NCBI GenBank assembly: GCA_036491035.1
Contig: DASXCU010000103.1
Span: 1 to 49,635, forward strand
Direction of reading: 5' to 3'
From: Galbitalea sp036491035
Lineage (GTDB): Bacteria; Actinomycetota; Actinomycetes; Actinomycetales; Microbacteriaceae
DNA: 49,635 nucleotides
Shown piece by piece: positions 1 to 8,069 of the stretch (within the stretch, counting starts at the first letter, position 1; each line of letters begins with the position of its first letter). Below the pieces are notes generated by a model that saw only the letters and a program-made list of their open reading frames with translations, searched no databases and was not told where the DNA came from. The position numbers were made by a program, and so were the translations under genes.

Positions 1-4
1 TCTC

Positions 5-1309
5 ATGAGCACCAGGCCGGGCGACCAGACCCAGACCGCAACCGAACTCGAGACCGAGTGGAAGACATCCGCGCGGTGGAACGGCATCCAGCGGGACTAC
101 ACAGCCGAGGATGTCGTCGGCCTGCGCGGCACGGTCGCCGAACAGCACACGCTGGCGCAGCGCGGCGCCGAGAACCTGTGGAACCTGATCCACTCGCGCG
201 GTTCGGACGGCACAGCGGAGTGGGTGGCTGCCTTGGGGGCGCTGACCGGAAACCAGGCGGTGCAACAGGTGCGTGCCGGACTGAAGGCGATCTACCTCTC
301 CGGCTGGCAGGTCGCCGCCGACGCCAATCTCAGCGGCCAGACCTACCCGGACCAGAGCCTCTATCCGGCGAACTCGGTTCCGTCGGTGGTGCGGCGCATC
401 AACAACGCACTGCTGCGCGCCGATCAGATCGAGGCGACCGAGGGGGGCGCGAAGATCGACTGGCTGGCACCGATCGTCGCTGATGCTGAGGCCGGCTTCG
501 GCGGACCGCTGAACGCGTACGAGCTCATGGGTTCGATGATCGCCGCGGGTGCTGCGGGAGTGCACTGGGAGGATCAGCTCGCCTCGGAGAAGAAGTGCGG
601 GCACATGGGCGGCAAGGTCCTCGTGCCAACCAGCCAGCACATCCGCACCCTGAACGCCGCGCGCCTTGCAGCCGATGTGGCCGGCGTCCCGACCATCATC
701 ATCGGCCGCACCGACTCCCTCGCCGCCGACCTGGTCACGAGCGACGTGGATGACCGCGATAAGCCGTTCCTGACCGGCGATCGTACGCCCGAGGGTTTCT
801 TCCGAACGACGCCCGGCATCGAGACCGTGCTGGCCCGCGGCCACGCGTATGCGCCGTACGCGGACCTGCTCTGGGTGGAGAGCGCCGAGCCTGACCTGGG
901 CCTTGCTCGGACCTTCGCGGAGAGCATCCACAAGGAGTTCCCGGGCAAGAAGCTCGCCTACAACTGCTCGCCCTCGTTCAACTGGAGGAGCCACCTCGAT
1001 GACGCCCAGATCGCGACCTTCCAGCGCGAGCTGGCGGCCATGGGCTACGCGTTCCAGTTCATCACTCTCGCCGGATTCCACGCGCTGAACCACTCCATGT
1101 ACACGCTTGCGAGGGACTATTCGCGGCGCCACATGTCGGCATACGTGGAGCTGCAGGAGGCGGAATTCGCGTCCGAGAAGGACGGATACACGGCGACGCG
1201 CCACCAGCGCGAGGTCGGCACGGGCTACTTCGACCGGATCGCGAAAGCGCTCAACCCGGACAGCGAAACGCTCGCCCTGGTCGGCTCGACCGAGTCCGCC
1301 CAGTTCTAG
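5..1309 (+). CDS. aceA: Isocitrate lyase
   Basis: Cleaves isocitrate to glyoxylate and succinate, the first step of the glyoxylate shunt, in the cytoplasm. The 434-residue protein has the usual length for bacterial AceA. It carries the family signature KKCGHMGGK with the catalytic cysteine near residue 198, the N-terminal WNGIQRDYTAEDV segment, and the YNCSPSFNW block near the C-terminal third. Malate synthase follows 20 bp downstream, so the two shunt enzymes form an operon. The ATG lies four bases from the window edge, so its ribosome binding site and promoter are not visible and a slightly earlier start cannot be excluded. The shunt is needed when growth yields mainly acetyl-CoA, which fits the two acyl-CoA catabolic clusters further along. 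Confidence 0.97.
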   Translation: MSTRPGDQTQTATELETEWKTSARWNGIQRDYTAEDVVGLRGTVAEQHTLAQRGAENLWNLIHSRGSDGTAEWVAALGALTGNQAVQQVRAGLKAIYLSGWQVAADANLSGQTYPDQSLYPANSVPSVVRRINNALLRADQIEATEGGAKIDWLAPIVADAEAGFGGPLNAYELMGSMIAAGAAGVHWEDQLASEKKCGHMGGKVLVPTSQHIRTLNAARLAADVAGVPTIIIGRTDSLAADLVTSDVDDRDKPFLTGDRTPEGFFRTTPGIETVLARGHAYAPYADLLWVESAEPDLGLARTFAESIHKEFPGKKLAYNCSPSFNWRSHLDDAQIATFQRELAAMGYAFQFITLAGFHALNHSMYTLARDYSRRHMSAYVELQEAEFASEKDGYTATRHQREVGTGYFDRIAKALNPDSETLALVGSTESAQF

Positions 1310-1329
1310 ATCGACGTAAGGACACGAAC

Positions 1330-2943
1330 ATGAGTTCCATCGAAATCACCGGCCCCACCGGCTACCGCTACGACGAGATTCTGACGGATGAGGCGGTGAC
1401 GTTCCTGGCCGCCCTGCACGAGCGCTTCGCCGGACGTCGCCACGATCGTCTCGCCGCCCGGATGCAGGTGCGCTACGACCTGGGCAACGGTCGCAACCTG
1501 GCCTTCCCCGACGAGACCGCTCACATCCGGGAGGACTCCGAGTGGCGGGTCGCGGGCGCTGGTCCCGGTCTCACCGATCGCCGGGTCGAGATCACCGGAC
1601 CCACCGATCCCAAGATGGCGATCAACGCCCTCAACTCGGGAGCCAACGTCTGGCTCGCCGATCAGGAGGATGCCACCAGCCCGACCTGGGCGAACGTTAT
1701 CGGCGGACAGCTCACCTTGTTCGATGCCATCCGGGACCAGCTCGAGTTCACGAGCGACGATGGCAAGCGCTACTCCGTCACCGCGGACGCAACGCCGACG
1801 ATCGTGATGCGTCCGCGTGGCTGGCACCTCGCCGAGAAGCACATCCGGTACACGGATCGCTCGGGACTGACCACCCCCGCGTCGGGCTCCCTCGTGGACT
1901 TCGGCCTGTACCTCTTCCACAACGCGAAGAAGCTGATCGAACAGGGCAGCGGCCCGTACTTCTATATCGCGAAGATCGAGTCCCGCTTCGAGGCCGCGCT
2001 CTGGGACGACGTCTTCACGTTCTCCGAGGATGCGCTGGGGATCCCGCACGGCACGATCCGAGCGACCGTCCTGGTCGAGACCTTCCCGGCCGCATTCGAG
2101 ATGGACGAGATCCTGTTCGAGCTGCGAGACCACTGCGCCGGACTGAACGCCGGCCGCTGGGATTACATCTTCTCGATCATCAAGAACTACCGCGGGCGCG
2201 GCGAGTGGTTCGTGCTTCCCGACCGCGGACAGATCACGATGACCGTCCCGTTCATGCGCGCGTACACCGAGCTGCTGGTCTCGACCTGCCATAAGCGCGG
2301 CGCGCACGCGATTGGCGGGATGAGCGCCTTCATCCCGAATCGACGCGATCCGGAGGTAACCCGAACGGCGCTTGAGAAGGTCGCCGCCGACAAGAAGCGC
2401 GAGGCGGGAGACGGCTTCGACGGCACGTGGGTCGCTCACCCCGACCTGATCGAGACGGCTCGCGCCGAGTTCGACGCCGTGCTCGGAGATTGCCCTAACC
2501 AGCTTGATCGGTTACGGGAGGATGTCCACGTCTCGGCCAGTCAGCTGCTGGATATCCGCTCGGCGGGCGGTCAGGTCACGGAGTCCGGAGTTCGCGACAA
2601 CGTGCGCGTCACGATCGGCTACATCGAGTCGTGGCTTCGGGGAATCGGAGCGGTCGCGATCGACAACCTGATGGAGGATGCCGCAACCGCCGAGATCAGC
2701 CGCTCCCAGATCTGGCAGTGGATCCACCAGGACACGGTCACGGCCGAGGGGACTCAGATCACCGTTCCATTGGTGGAGCGTGCGATCGCCGAGACGCCGT
2801 TCGAGCGCCGAGAGGGCGACCGCTTCGACGATGCGATCGCGATCTTCCGCACCGTCGCCCTCCAGGAGGAGTTCCCGACATTCCTCACCCTGACCGCGTA
2901 TGCGAACTACCTGGTGGAGGATGCGGCGCTCGTCACCGCATGA
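1330..2943 (+). CDS. aceB: Malate synthase A
   Basis: Condenses glyoxylate with acetyl-CoA to malate and completes the glyoxylate shunt. At 537 residues it has the length of the A isoform rather than the roughly 720-residue G isoform. The conserved core GTIRATVLVETFPAAFEMDE and the following FELRDHCAGLNAGRWDYIF segment are intact near residues 240-280. The ATG follows a purine-rich AAGGACA 20 bp after aceA, supporting co-transcription. The last 37 bp of the gene overlap the 3' end of the convergent SDR oxidoreductase gene on the other strand, so the C-terminal codons of both are read from the same DNA. Confidence 0.97.
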   Translation: MSSIEITGPTGYRYDEILTDEAVTFLAALHERFAGRRHDRLAARMQVRYDLGNGRNLAFPDETAHIREDSEWRVAGAGPGLTDRRVEITGPTDPKMAINALNSGANVWLADQEDATSPTWANVIGGQLTLFDAIRDQLEFTSDDGKRYSVTADATPTIVMRPRGWHLAEKHIRYTDRSGLTTPASGSLVDFGLYLFHNAKKLIEQGSGPYFYIAKIESRFEAALWDDVFTFSEDALGIPHGTIRATVLVETFPAAFEMDEILFELRDHCAGLNAGRWDYIFSIIKNYRGRGEWFVLPDRGQITMTVPFMRAYTELLVSTCHKRGAHAIGGMSAFIPNRRDPEVTRTALEKVAADKKREAGDGFDGTWVAHPDLIETARAEFDAVLGDCPNQLDRLREDVHVSASQLLDIRSAGGQVTESGVRDNVRVTIGYIESWLRGIGAVAIDNLMEDAATAEISRSQIWQWIHQDTVTAEGTQITVPLVERAIAETPFERREGDRFDDAIAIFRTVALQEEFPTFLTLTAYANYLVEDAALVTA

Positions 2944-3671
2944 AGCCACTCGTCGAAGGTCTGCGTTCCGAGGATCGCGGTCCCGGTCGGCAGCAGCGAC
3001 CCGTCCCGAAGGCTCCGTCCCCAGACACCTGGGAAGGGCACCTGAAGGACGGGCCGCCTGCTGCCGGTCGCCCGCAGGTAACGGCGGATAAGGTCGGCGA
3101 ACCTCTCCGCCTTCGGTCCGGCGATGTCGGGCGTGAGCCCCGCCGGCCCCGCGACGGCTATCCGGGCGATAATCGCCCCGGCCTCCGCGGCCGCGATGGG
3201 CTGGGCGACGATCGTCGGCACCAGTTGGAGCGGGCCCACTGTGCCGGGCGGCATGATCTGGAAGATGAACTCGTGGAACTGGGTCGCCCGCGCGATCGTC
3301 CAGCGTCCCTCGGCCGCCATCACGAGCTCCTCCTGGATGCGCTTGCCCGCGTAGTAGGCCGCACCGATCTGCGCGGCGCCGACGATCGAGAGGGCGAGGT
3401 GATGCGGTACACCAGCCACTTCCTCGGCAGCCAGCAGGTTCGTCGTGACCGTGCGGAAGAACCGCTCGGATACGCTCCCCGCGCTGGTGCCCACCGACGT
3501 CACATCCACGACCGCGTCCGCTCCCCGAAGCACCGCCGCGAGCCCGTCGCCGGACATCAGGTCGACGCCGGTCGACCGGGTAAGGACGATCGGCTCGTGC
3601 CCGGCAGCGCGGAGCGACTCGACGACGTGACGCCCGACCGTGCCAGTGCCGCCCGCCACCGCGATCCTCAT
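2907..3671 (-). CDS. SDR/NmrA-like NAD(P)-binding oxidoreductase or epimerase
   Basis: A 254-residue atypical short-chain dehydrogenase with the N-terminal dinucleotide-binding motif GGTGTVGRHVV (residues 6-16) and an NmrA-like layout (VDVTSVGTSAG, YYAGKRIQEE). Substrate is unknown. The start is the ATG at 3671, which overlaps the stop of the preceding membrane protein gene as ATGA, so the two are probably translationally coupled. The same frame stays open upstream to 4109, but that part is arginine-rich out-of-frame sequence over the membrane protein gene and is not coding. ECF41 sigma factors are typically encoded beside a carboxymuconolactone decarboxylase, oxidoreductase or epimerase, and this gene fits that partner role. 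The 3' end runs 37 bp into aceB. Confidence 0.85.
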   Translation of the reverse strand: MRIAVAGGTGTVGRHVVESLRAAGHEPIVLTRSTGVDLMSGDGLAAVLRGADAVVDVTSVGTSAGSVSERFFRTVTTNLLAAEEVAGVPHHLALSIVGAAQIGAAYYAGKRIQEELVMAAEGRWTIARATQFHEFIFQIMPPGTVGPLQLVPTIVAQPIAAAEAGAIIARIAVAGPAGLTPDIAGPKAERFADLIRRYLRATGSRRPVLQVPFPGVWGRSLRDGSLLPTGTAILGTQTFDEWLHAVTSAASSTR

Positions 3672-4105
3672 CGGGCCGCCTCCGTGCTCGTTGCGCGGCG
3701 TGCTCCCGAGGCGCCGAGCGGCAGGATCAGGAGCACTCCGAGAGCGAGGTCGACCGCGAGACTGACGACAGTACCGACCTGGGCCAGTGCCGTTCGTTCC
3801 GGATGCCCGAGTTGATAGCAGATGTGCAGCAGGCCGAAGAGCGTCCACCCGACGCCGATCACCCGGCCTGCGGTCGTGGTCCGCACGACAATCGCGGCGA
3901 CAGCAGCGGCCGCGAACCCGAGGTAGAGGCCGCCGACATCCCGAACCAGGTGCTCGTTGTACGGACCGTCCGCCCCAACCCAGTGCTGGCCGAAGCCCGG
4001 GAAGGACGAATAGAAGGACTCCGGAAAGGCCGCGGCCCACAACCCCACGAATACGGCCGAGAGAACGAGGATGCCGAGGATGATTCGGCGGAGAATTGTG
4101 TTCAT
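3668..4105 (-). CDS. Small four-helix membrane protein
   Basis: A 145-residue protein with about four hydrophobic segments: residues 5-27 (IILGILVLSAVFVGLWAAAF), about 58-75, about 80-98 and about 110-130. A loop contains FPGFGQHWVGADGPYNEH. It resembles DUF4345/DoxX-like small membrane proteins, but I do not recognise a specific function. The ATG at 4105 is preferred because it lies nine nucleotides after the -10 element of an ECF41-type promoter, the same spacing seen on the other strand before the sigma factor. That would give a leaderless or nearly leaderless message, consistent with the lack of a good Shine-Dalgarno sequence. It is first in a two-gene unit with the SDR gene. Confidence 0.8.
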   Translation of the reverse strand: MNTILRRIILGILVLSAVFVGLWAAAFPESFYSSFPGFGQHWVGADGPYNEHLVRDVGGLYLGFAAAAVAAIVVRTTTAGRVIGVGWTLFGLLHICYQLGHPERTALAQVGTVVSLAVDLALGVLLILPLGASGARRATSTEAAR

Positions 4106-4114
4106 GCAAGTCAG

Positions 4115-4141
4115 GACGATCCAGGGTGGGAAATTGTGAGG
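4115..4141 (-). promoter_or_regulatory. ECF41-type promoter for membrane protein-SDR operon
   Basis: On the minus strand the sequence reads CCTCACA, sixteen nucleotides, then CGTC. This matches the TGTCACA-N16-CGTC promoter known for ECF41 sigma factors as I recall it, with two mismatches in the first bases of the -35. It ends nine nucleotides before the ATG at 4105. Recognition by the adjacent sigma factor is an inference. Confidence 0.75.
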
Positions 4142-4146
4142 CCGCG

Positions 4147-4173
4147 GCTCACAATCGTGCGGGCAGTGTCGTC
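4147..4173 (+). promoter_or_regulatory. ECF41-type autoregulatory promoter for the sigma factor
   Basis: The plus strand reads GCTCACA, sixteen nucleotides, then CGTC, ending nine nucleotides before the ATG at 4183. Spacer length and distance to the start codon are identical to the divergent promoter. The two -35 regions form an inverted repeat, ATTGTGAG-N7-CTCACAAT (4133-4155), so both promoters lie back to back. Confidence 0.75.
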
Positions 4174-4182
4174 CTAATGGGT

Positions 4183-5085
4183 ATGACGACAAACAATCCG
4201 GACGAGACCGCGATCGACGCCGAGGTCCTCGGCGAGCGCCGACACCTGATGAGTCTCTGTTTTCGAATGCTGGGCACGTTTGCGGAAGCCGAGGACGCGG
4301 TGCAGGAGAGCTACGCGCGCTGGTATCGAATGTCGACGGAGGAGCGCGACGCCATCGACGTCCCGCGGGCCTGGCTGACGAGGGTTGCGAGTCGGATCTG
4401 CCTCGACGTACTCGACTCGGCACGTGTGCGCCGCGAGCAGTACGTCGGGCCGTGGCTCCCCGAACCTCTTCCGACGAGAGACTTCGTGCCGTCGCAGGGC
4501 GCCGATCCGCTCGATCGGGTCACGCTCGACGACTCGGTCAGCACGGCCCTGCTGGTCGTCCTCGAGGCGATGACGCCGGCCGAGCGGGTGTCGTTCGTCC
4601 TCCATGACGTGTTCGCGCTGCCGTTCGACGAGATCGCCGAGGTTGTCGGCCGCAGTCCCGCCGCGTGCCGCCAGCTCGCGACCTCCGCACGCCGCAGGAT
4701 CAGCGAGACGCGCAACCAGCAGGTCACCCGAGCGCAGCACGACGAGGTCGTGCTGGCATTCGCGGCGGCCACGACCTCGGGTAACTTCGACCAGTTGATC
4801 GCCGTGCTCGACCCGGACGTCGTGCTCAGGTCGGACGGCGGCGGATTCGTCCATGCCGCCCGCAACCCGGTCTCCGGGGCGGACCGCGTGGCCCGGTTCC
4901 TGCTGGGCATCCTGACCAAGAACACCACGATGAGCGTCTCCGACCTGCAGACCAACGACGGCCTGGCCTTCGCCCTGTGGGAGGACGGTCGGATTGTCGG
5001 TGTCGTCAATCTGGGCGTCGCCGAGTCGCGGGTGTCCGACGTGTGGATGGTCATGAACCCGGAGAAACTGTCGCTCTGGAATTGA
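4183..5085 (+). CDS. ECF41-family (SigJ-like) RNA polymerase sigma factor with SnoaL-like C-terminal domain
   Basis: A 300-residue extracytoplasmic-function sigma factor. Sigma region 2 lies near residues 12-75 (RMLGTFAEAEDAVQESYARWY) and region 4 near 125-180 (LTPAERVSFVLHDVF-like core, DEIAEVVGRS helix-turn-helix). A SnoaL/NTF2-like domain follows to the end. The linker WLPEPL (about residue 91) and the terminal NPEKL are hallmarks of ECF41, where the C-terminal domain replaces an anti-sigma factor and modulates activity in cis. The start at 4183 is chosen because it sits nine nucleotides after the predicted -10 CGTC, mirroring the divergent gene; an in-frame ATG at 4177 is only three nucleotides from the -10. 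Likely autoregulated and controlling the divergent operon. Confidence 0.92.
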   Translation: MTTNNPDETAIDAEVLGERRHLMSLCFRMLGTFAEAEDAVQESYARWYRMSTEERDAIDVPRAWLTRVASRICLDVLDSARVRREQYVGPWLPEPLPTRDFVPSQGADPLDRVTLDDSVSTALLVVLEAMTPAERVSFVLHDVFALPFDEIAEVVGRSPAACRQLATSARRRISETRNQQVTRAQHDEVVLAFAAATTSGNFDQLIAVLDPDVVLRSDGGGFVHAARNPVSGADRVARFLLGILTKNTTMSVSDLQTNDGLAFALWEDGRIVGVVNLGVAESRVSDVWMVMNPEKLSLWN

Positions 5086-5091
5086 TCGCTT

Positions 5092-5127
5092 ATGTACCTA
5101 GACATGTACGTAACACATCGGGTACAT
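5092..5127. promoter_or_regulatory. Candidate ArsR operator: three ATGTAC half-sites
   Basis: ATGTAC occurs at 5092-5097 and 5104-5109 as a 12-bp direct repeat, and its complement GTACAT at 5122-5127. Three such hexamers in 36 bp of this GC-rich genome, ending seven bases before the ATG of the ArsR gene, suggest an autoregulatory operator. The hexamer TACATT at 5123-5128 could serve as a -10 of a leaderless transcript. No binding evidence can be read from the sequence alone. Confidence 0.5.
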
Positions 5128-5134
5128 TCAACGG

Positions 5135-5470
5135 ATGGACAGTGTGCTCGCGGCGATCTCCGATGAAAGCCGGCGCACGGTTCTCCACGCCCTCCGTCAA
5201 GGACCGGCGACAGTGACCGAGCTGGCGGCGCTCCTGCCCATCGCCCGACCCGGCGTTTCGCGCCACCTGCGGGTGCTCCGCGAGGCGGGGCTCGTGGATG
5301 TCCGGACCGACGCGCAGCGACGCGTGTACTCACTCCGTCCCCAGCCACTCGCCGAACTCGACGACTGGCTCGCGCCCTACCGCGCGCTCTGGACCAACCG
5401 CCTCGACGCGCTCCACACGGAGATCGCACGCGGAAAACACCAAACACGGCAGCAACAGAAGGAAGAGTAA
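5135..5470 (+). CDS. ArsR/SmtB-family winged-helix regulator
   Basis: A 111-residue regulator of the metal-independent ArsR subgroup. The N-terminal AISDESRRTVLHALRQGPATVTELAALL segment (residues 6-34), recognition helix ARPGVSRHLRVLREAGLV (about 37-54) and wing DAQRRVYSL (about 59-67) are clear. No cysteine metal site is present. Its TAA stop overlaps the ATG of the following SRPBCC gene (TAATG), the standard ArsR-SRPBCC two-gene arrangement. No Shine-Dalgarno precedes the ATG, so the message may be leaderless. Probably represses its own operon through the ATGTAC hexamers upstream. Confidence 0.9.
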   Translation: MDSVLAAISDESRRTVLHALRQGPATVTELAALLPIARPGVSRHLRVLREAGLVDVRTDAQRRVYSLRPQPLAELDDWLAPYRALWTNRLDALHTEIARGKHQTRQQQKEE

Positions 5471-5973
5471 TGACTGACAACACGACCGACACACGAGTAC
5501 TCGGATCGCTCCGCGAGTCAGACGGCCGCGCTGTCATCCACGTCGAGGACACGTACCCGACCGACATCGACGACCTGTGGTCGGCGGTCAGCACGCCGGA
5601 ACGCCTGAAGCGCTGGATCGCCACGATCGAGGGCGACACCAGCGTCGGCGGCACCTTCTCGGCAAGCTTCACGAGCGGCTGGGATGGTTCCGGTCGGGTC
5701 GACGTATGCGATGCGCCGCACCGGTTGGTGGTCACCACTTTCGACAATAAGGAGACGACCGTGATGGAGGCGATTCTCACGCCGGTGGAGTCCGGTACGC
5801 ACCTGGTGATCGAGGAGCGCGGCATCCTGCTCGAGGACGCGCCGTATCACGGCGCCGGCTGGCAGGCCCACATCGAGGACCTCGCGCTCTACGTGGCAGG
5901 CAAGGAGACGACCAACTGGGAGGATCGCTGGAAGGAACTCGTGCCGACCTACCGGGGAATGAAGATCGGCTAA
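5470..5973 (+). CDS. SRPBCC (AHSA1-like) domain protein
   Basis: A 167-residue START/Bet v1-like protein. The segments YPTDIDDLWSAVSTPERLKRW (residues 27-48) and GGTFSASFTSGWDGSGRV (about 60-77) and the closing helix GWQAHIEDLALYVAG are typical of AHSA1-type SRPBCC proteins, which form a deep hydrophobic ligand pocket. The gene overlaps the ArsR stop as TAATG and must be co-transcribed. The natural ligand and whether it signals to the ArsR protein are unknown. Proteins of this pair are widespread in actinomycetes. Confidence 0.88.
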   Translation: MTDNTTDTRVLGSLRESDGRAVIHVEDTYPTDIDDLWSAVSTPERLKRWIATIEGDTSVGGTFSASFTSGWDGSGRVDVCDAPHRLVVTTFDNKETTVMEAILTPVESGTHLVIEERGILLEDAPYHGAGWQAHIEDLALYVAGKETTNWEDRWKELVPTYRGMKIG

Positions 5974-6032
5974 CATCGGCTATGTGAATCTCCACTAGCC
6001 AGATTCGCCAGCACGAGGTAGTGTTGCCTCCC

Positions 6033-6052
6033 ATATGAACGATCGTTCATAT
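6033..6052. promoter_or_regulatory. Perfect 20-bp palindromic operator (TetR type)
   Basis: ATATGAACGATCGTTCATAT is a perfect inverted repeat 13 bp before the start codon of a TetR gene and just upstream of its GGAGGA ribosome binding site. Position and symmetry are those of a TetR autoregulatory operator. No second copy was noticed before the MFS gene, so the three genes 6066-9514 are probably one unit under this site. Confidence 0.75.
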
Positions 6053-6065
6053 TTGGAGGACTTCA

Positions 6066-6680
6066 GTGCAGAAGACGACCGAGTTGAGCGGGCTGCTCCC
6101 CGAGCGCGCCGAACTCTCCGGTGCCCGCCTGCGCCTGTTCTCCACTGCGCTGGTTCTCTTTGGCGAGCGCGGCTATCACGGAGTCTCCGTGCGCGACATC
6201 ACCGACGCCCTCGGTCAGAAGCCCGGGGCGATCTACGCGCACGTCCAATCGAAACAGGAACTCCTGTACGAACTCGTCCGCATCGGTCACGCCGAACATC
6301 GCGAACGACTTCGCGCGGCTCTCGAGACTGCCAACCCGGATCCCGTCAGCCAGATCCGGGCAATCGTGATCGCCCACGTGCGCGTGCACCTCGAGTACGT
6401 CGCCCTCGCGCGCGTCGCCAACCACGAGTTCCGATTCCTGGACGAGCAGCAGATCGAGACGATCCTGGCCGTTCAGGCCGAGTCCGAATTCCTCCTACTC
6501 GACGTCATCGAGCGCGGACGGCAAACCGGTGAGTTCGGTGTCGCCGATGCGCGGCTCGCGGTGTCCGCCATCGGCTCGATGGGCGTACGCACGGCCGAGT
6601 GGTGGCGCCCCGACCTCCGAATCTCCCCCGACCACCTCGCCGAGACCTACGCCGACTTCGCGGTGAACCTGCTGCGCTAG
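6066..6680 (+). CDS. TetR-family transcriptional regulator
   Basis: A 204-residue repressor with an N-terminal TetR helix-turn-helix (residues about 17-63: LFSTALVLFGERGYHGVSVR, then DITDALGQKPGAIYAHVQSK) and a C-terminal ligand domain. The start is the GTG at 6066, five bases after the strong ribosome binding site GGAGGA (6055-6060). A perfect palindrome overlaps the promoter region and suggests autoregulation. The next genes, on the same strand 39 bp downstream, encode an MFS transporter and a carboxylesterase, so the inducer is probably the transported or hydrolysed compound. Confidence 0.9.
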   Translation: MQKTTELSGLLPERAELSGARLRLFSTALVLFGERGYHGVSVRDITDALGQKPGAIYAHVQSKQELLYELVRIGHAEHRERLRAALETANPDPVSQIRAIVIAHVRVHLEYVALARVANHEFRFLDEQQIETILAVQAESEFLLLDVIERGRQTGEFGVADARLAVSAIGSMGVRTAEWWRPDLRISPDHLAETYADFAVNLLR

Positions 6681-6719
6681 ACCCCAACCGCACCGCCCGT
6701 CCGTACACAAAGGAGTGTC

Positions 6720-8069
6720 ATGACCATCAATGCATCCGGCCTCAATCCCGAGGAGCTCAGCCAGCTGCCTCCCGTCGCGGACGCCCTCAATCCGGTCACG
6801 CCGTTCAAGCGGCTGATGGGCTCGATGGCAACGTCGTATGCCGGGGCGTTCATTGTCCAGGCCGTCCCGGTCAACCTGCTGCTCACGGTCAAGCTGACGA
6901 CGATCGCCGGTCCGGGTGCGGCGGTGGCGTTCAGCCTCGTCACCGGTGTGGCTGCCGTGATCGGGCTCATCGTCCAGCCGCTCACCGGACGGCTCAGCGA
7001 TCGCTCGAAGTCGCGCTTCGGCAAACGCCGCAGCTGGATCTTCCTCGGCGGCCTCGCGTCATCCGTGCTGGTGATCGGGATGCTCTTCACCAACCAGGTC
7101 TGGCAGGTCGTGGTCGTCTGGGCGATTGTCTCGATCTTCATCAACGTCCAGTTCGCCGCCACAGGCGCCCTGCTTGCCGAGCAAGTACCCGCAAAGCGTC
7201 GTGGCGCGATGTCGGGCGTGCTCGGATCGATGGCGATCCTCGGACCGGTACTCGGGCTCGGCGCCGTCAACGGCGCGACGCATCAGCCCTGGCTGCAGTG
7301 GGTCATCGTCGGGGTTTCTGGCATCATCCTCGTCGTCGTCTCGGTCGCGCTGCTGAAGGATCCGCAGCAGACCCGGCCCGACGGTGAGACACGCCTCCGG
7401 TTCCTCGAGGTCGTCAAGTCGTACTGGCTGAGCCCCCGCAAGCACCCGGCGTTCGGCTGGGCGTGGGCGGTGCGCTTCCTGGTGAGTTGTACCGGCGCCG
7501 CACTGACGTACAACGCGCTCCTGCTGATCAACCGGTTCCACTACACGAAGGAGGCCGTGCAGCCCCAGGTGCTGCTGCTGACGCTGCTCTACGGCGTGTT
7601 CATCATTATCTTCAGCACGGTCGGCGGGGTGCTGTCCGACCGGATCAAGCGGCAGAAGCCGTTCGTGATCGTGGCCTCCGTCGTCGCCGCGGTGGCGCTC
7701 ATCCTGATCGGGACCGCACCCAACGTTCCGACGCTGTTCGTCGCCACCGGCATCCTCGGCATCGGAGCCGGCATATTCCTCTCCGTCGACCTGGCCATGA
7801 GTGTGCGGATGCTGCCCAACCCGGAGAACGTCGGCAAGGACATCGCGGTGATGGGTCTCGCGAGCACCCTGCCGTCGGCGTTCGTTCCGGCCATCGCCCC
7901 GTTGTTCCTACTTCTCGGCGGATACACCCTGTTGTACGTCGCGATCGCGGTCCTCGGCCTGATCGGCGCCGTCCTGGTGCTGCGGCTGCCCGAACTCGGA
8001 CACGAAGGCGACCCGCGCTGGGCGCTCCTCACTCGCGCGGAACTGGTGAAAGAAGGAGGCGTCGAGTAA
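6720..8069 (+). CDS. MFS transporter, 12 TM
   Basis: A 449-residue integral membrane permease with about twelve hydrophobic helices. The cytoplasmic loop 2-3 carries SDRSKSRFGKRRSW (about residues 93-106), the MFS signature of the GPH/SLC45-like sugar and organic-anion branch, and a second copy GGVLSDRIKRQ lies in the second half (about 301-311). The ATG follows AAAGGAGTGTC. The stop overlaps the start of the carboxylesterase as TAATG, so the two are translationally coupled. The partnership suggests uptake of an ester or release of its product. Substrate cannot be inferred. Confidence 0.88.
   Translation: MTINASGLNPEELSQLPPVADALNPVTPFKRLMGSMATSYAGAFIVQAVPVNLLLTVKLTTIAGPGAAVAFSLVTGVAAVIGLIVQPLTGRLSDRSKSRFGKRRSWIFLGGLASSVLVIGMLFTNQVWQVVVVWAIVSIFINVQFAATGALLAEQVPAKRRGAMSGVLGSMAILGPVLGLGAVNGATHQPWLQWVIVGVSGIILVVVSVALLKDPQQTRPDGETRLRFLEVVKSYWLSPRKHPAFGWAWAVRFLVSCTGAALTYNALLLINRFHYTKEAVQPQVLLLTLLYGVFIIIFSTVGGVLSDRIKRQKPFVIVASVVAAVALILIGTAPNVPTLFVATGILGIGAGIFLSVDLAMSVRMLPNPENVGKDIAVMGLASTLPSAFVPAIAPLFLLLGGYTLLYVAIAVLGLIGAVLVLRLPELGHEGDPRWALLTRAELVKEGGVE

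Noticed and set aside
7463..8068. Upstream in-frame extension of the carboxylesterase reading frame (total 683 codons)
   Set aside because: It lies wholly inside the MFS gene in another frame, is arginine/histidine-rich, and the ATG at 8069 has a ribosome binding site and begins the esterase fold.
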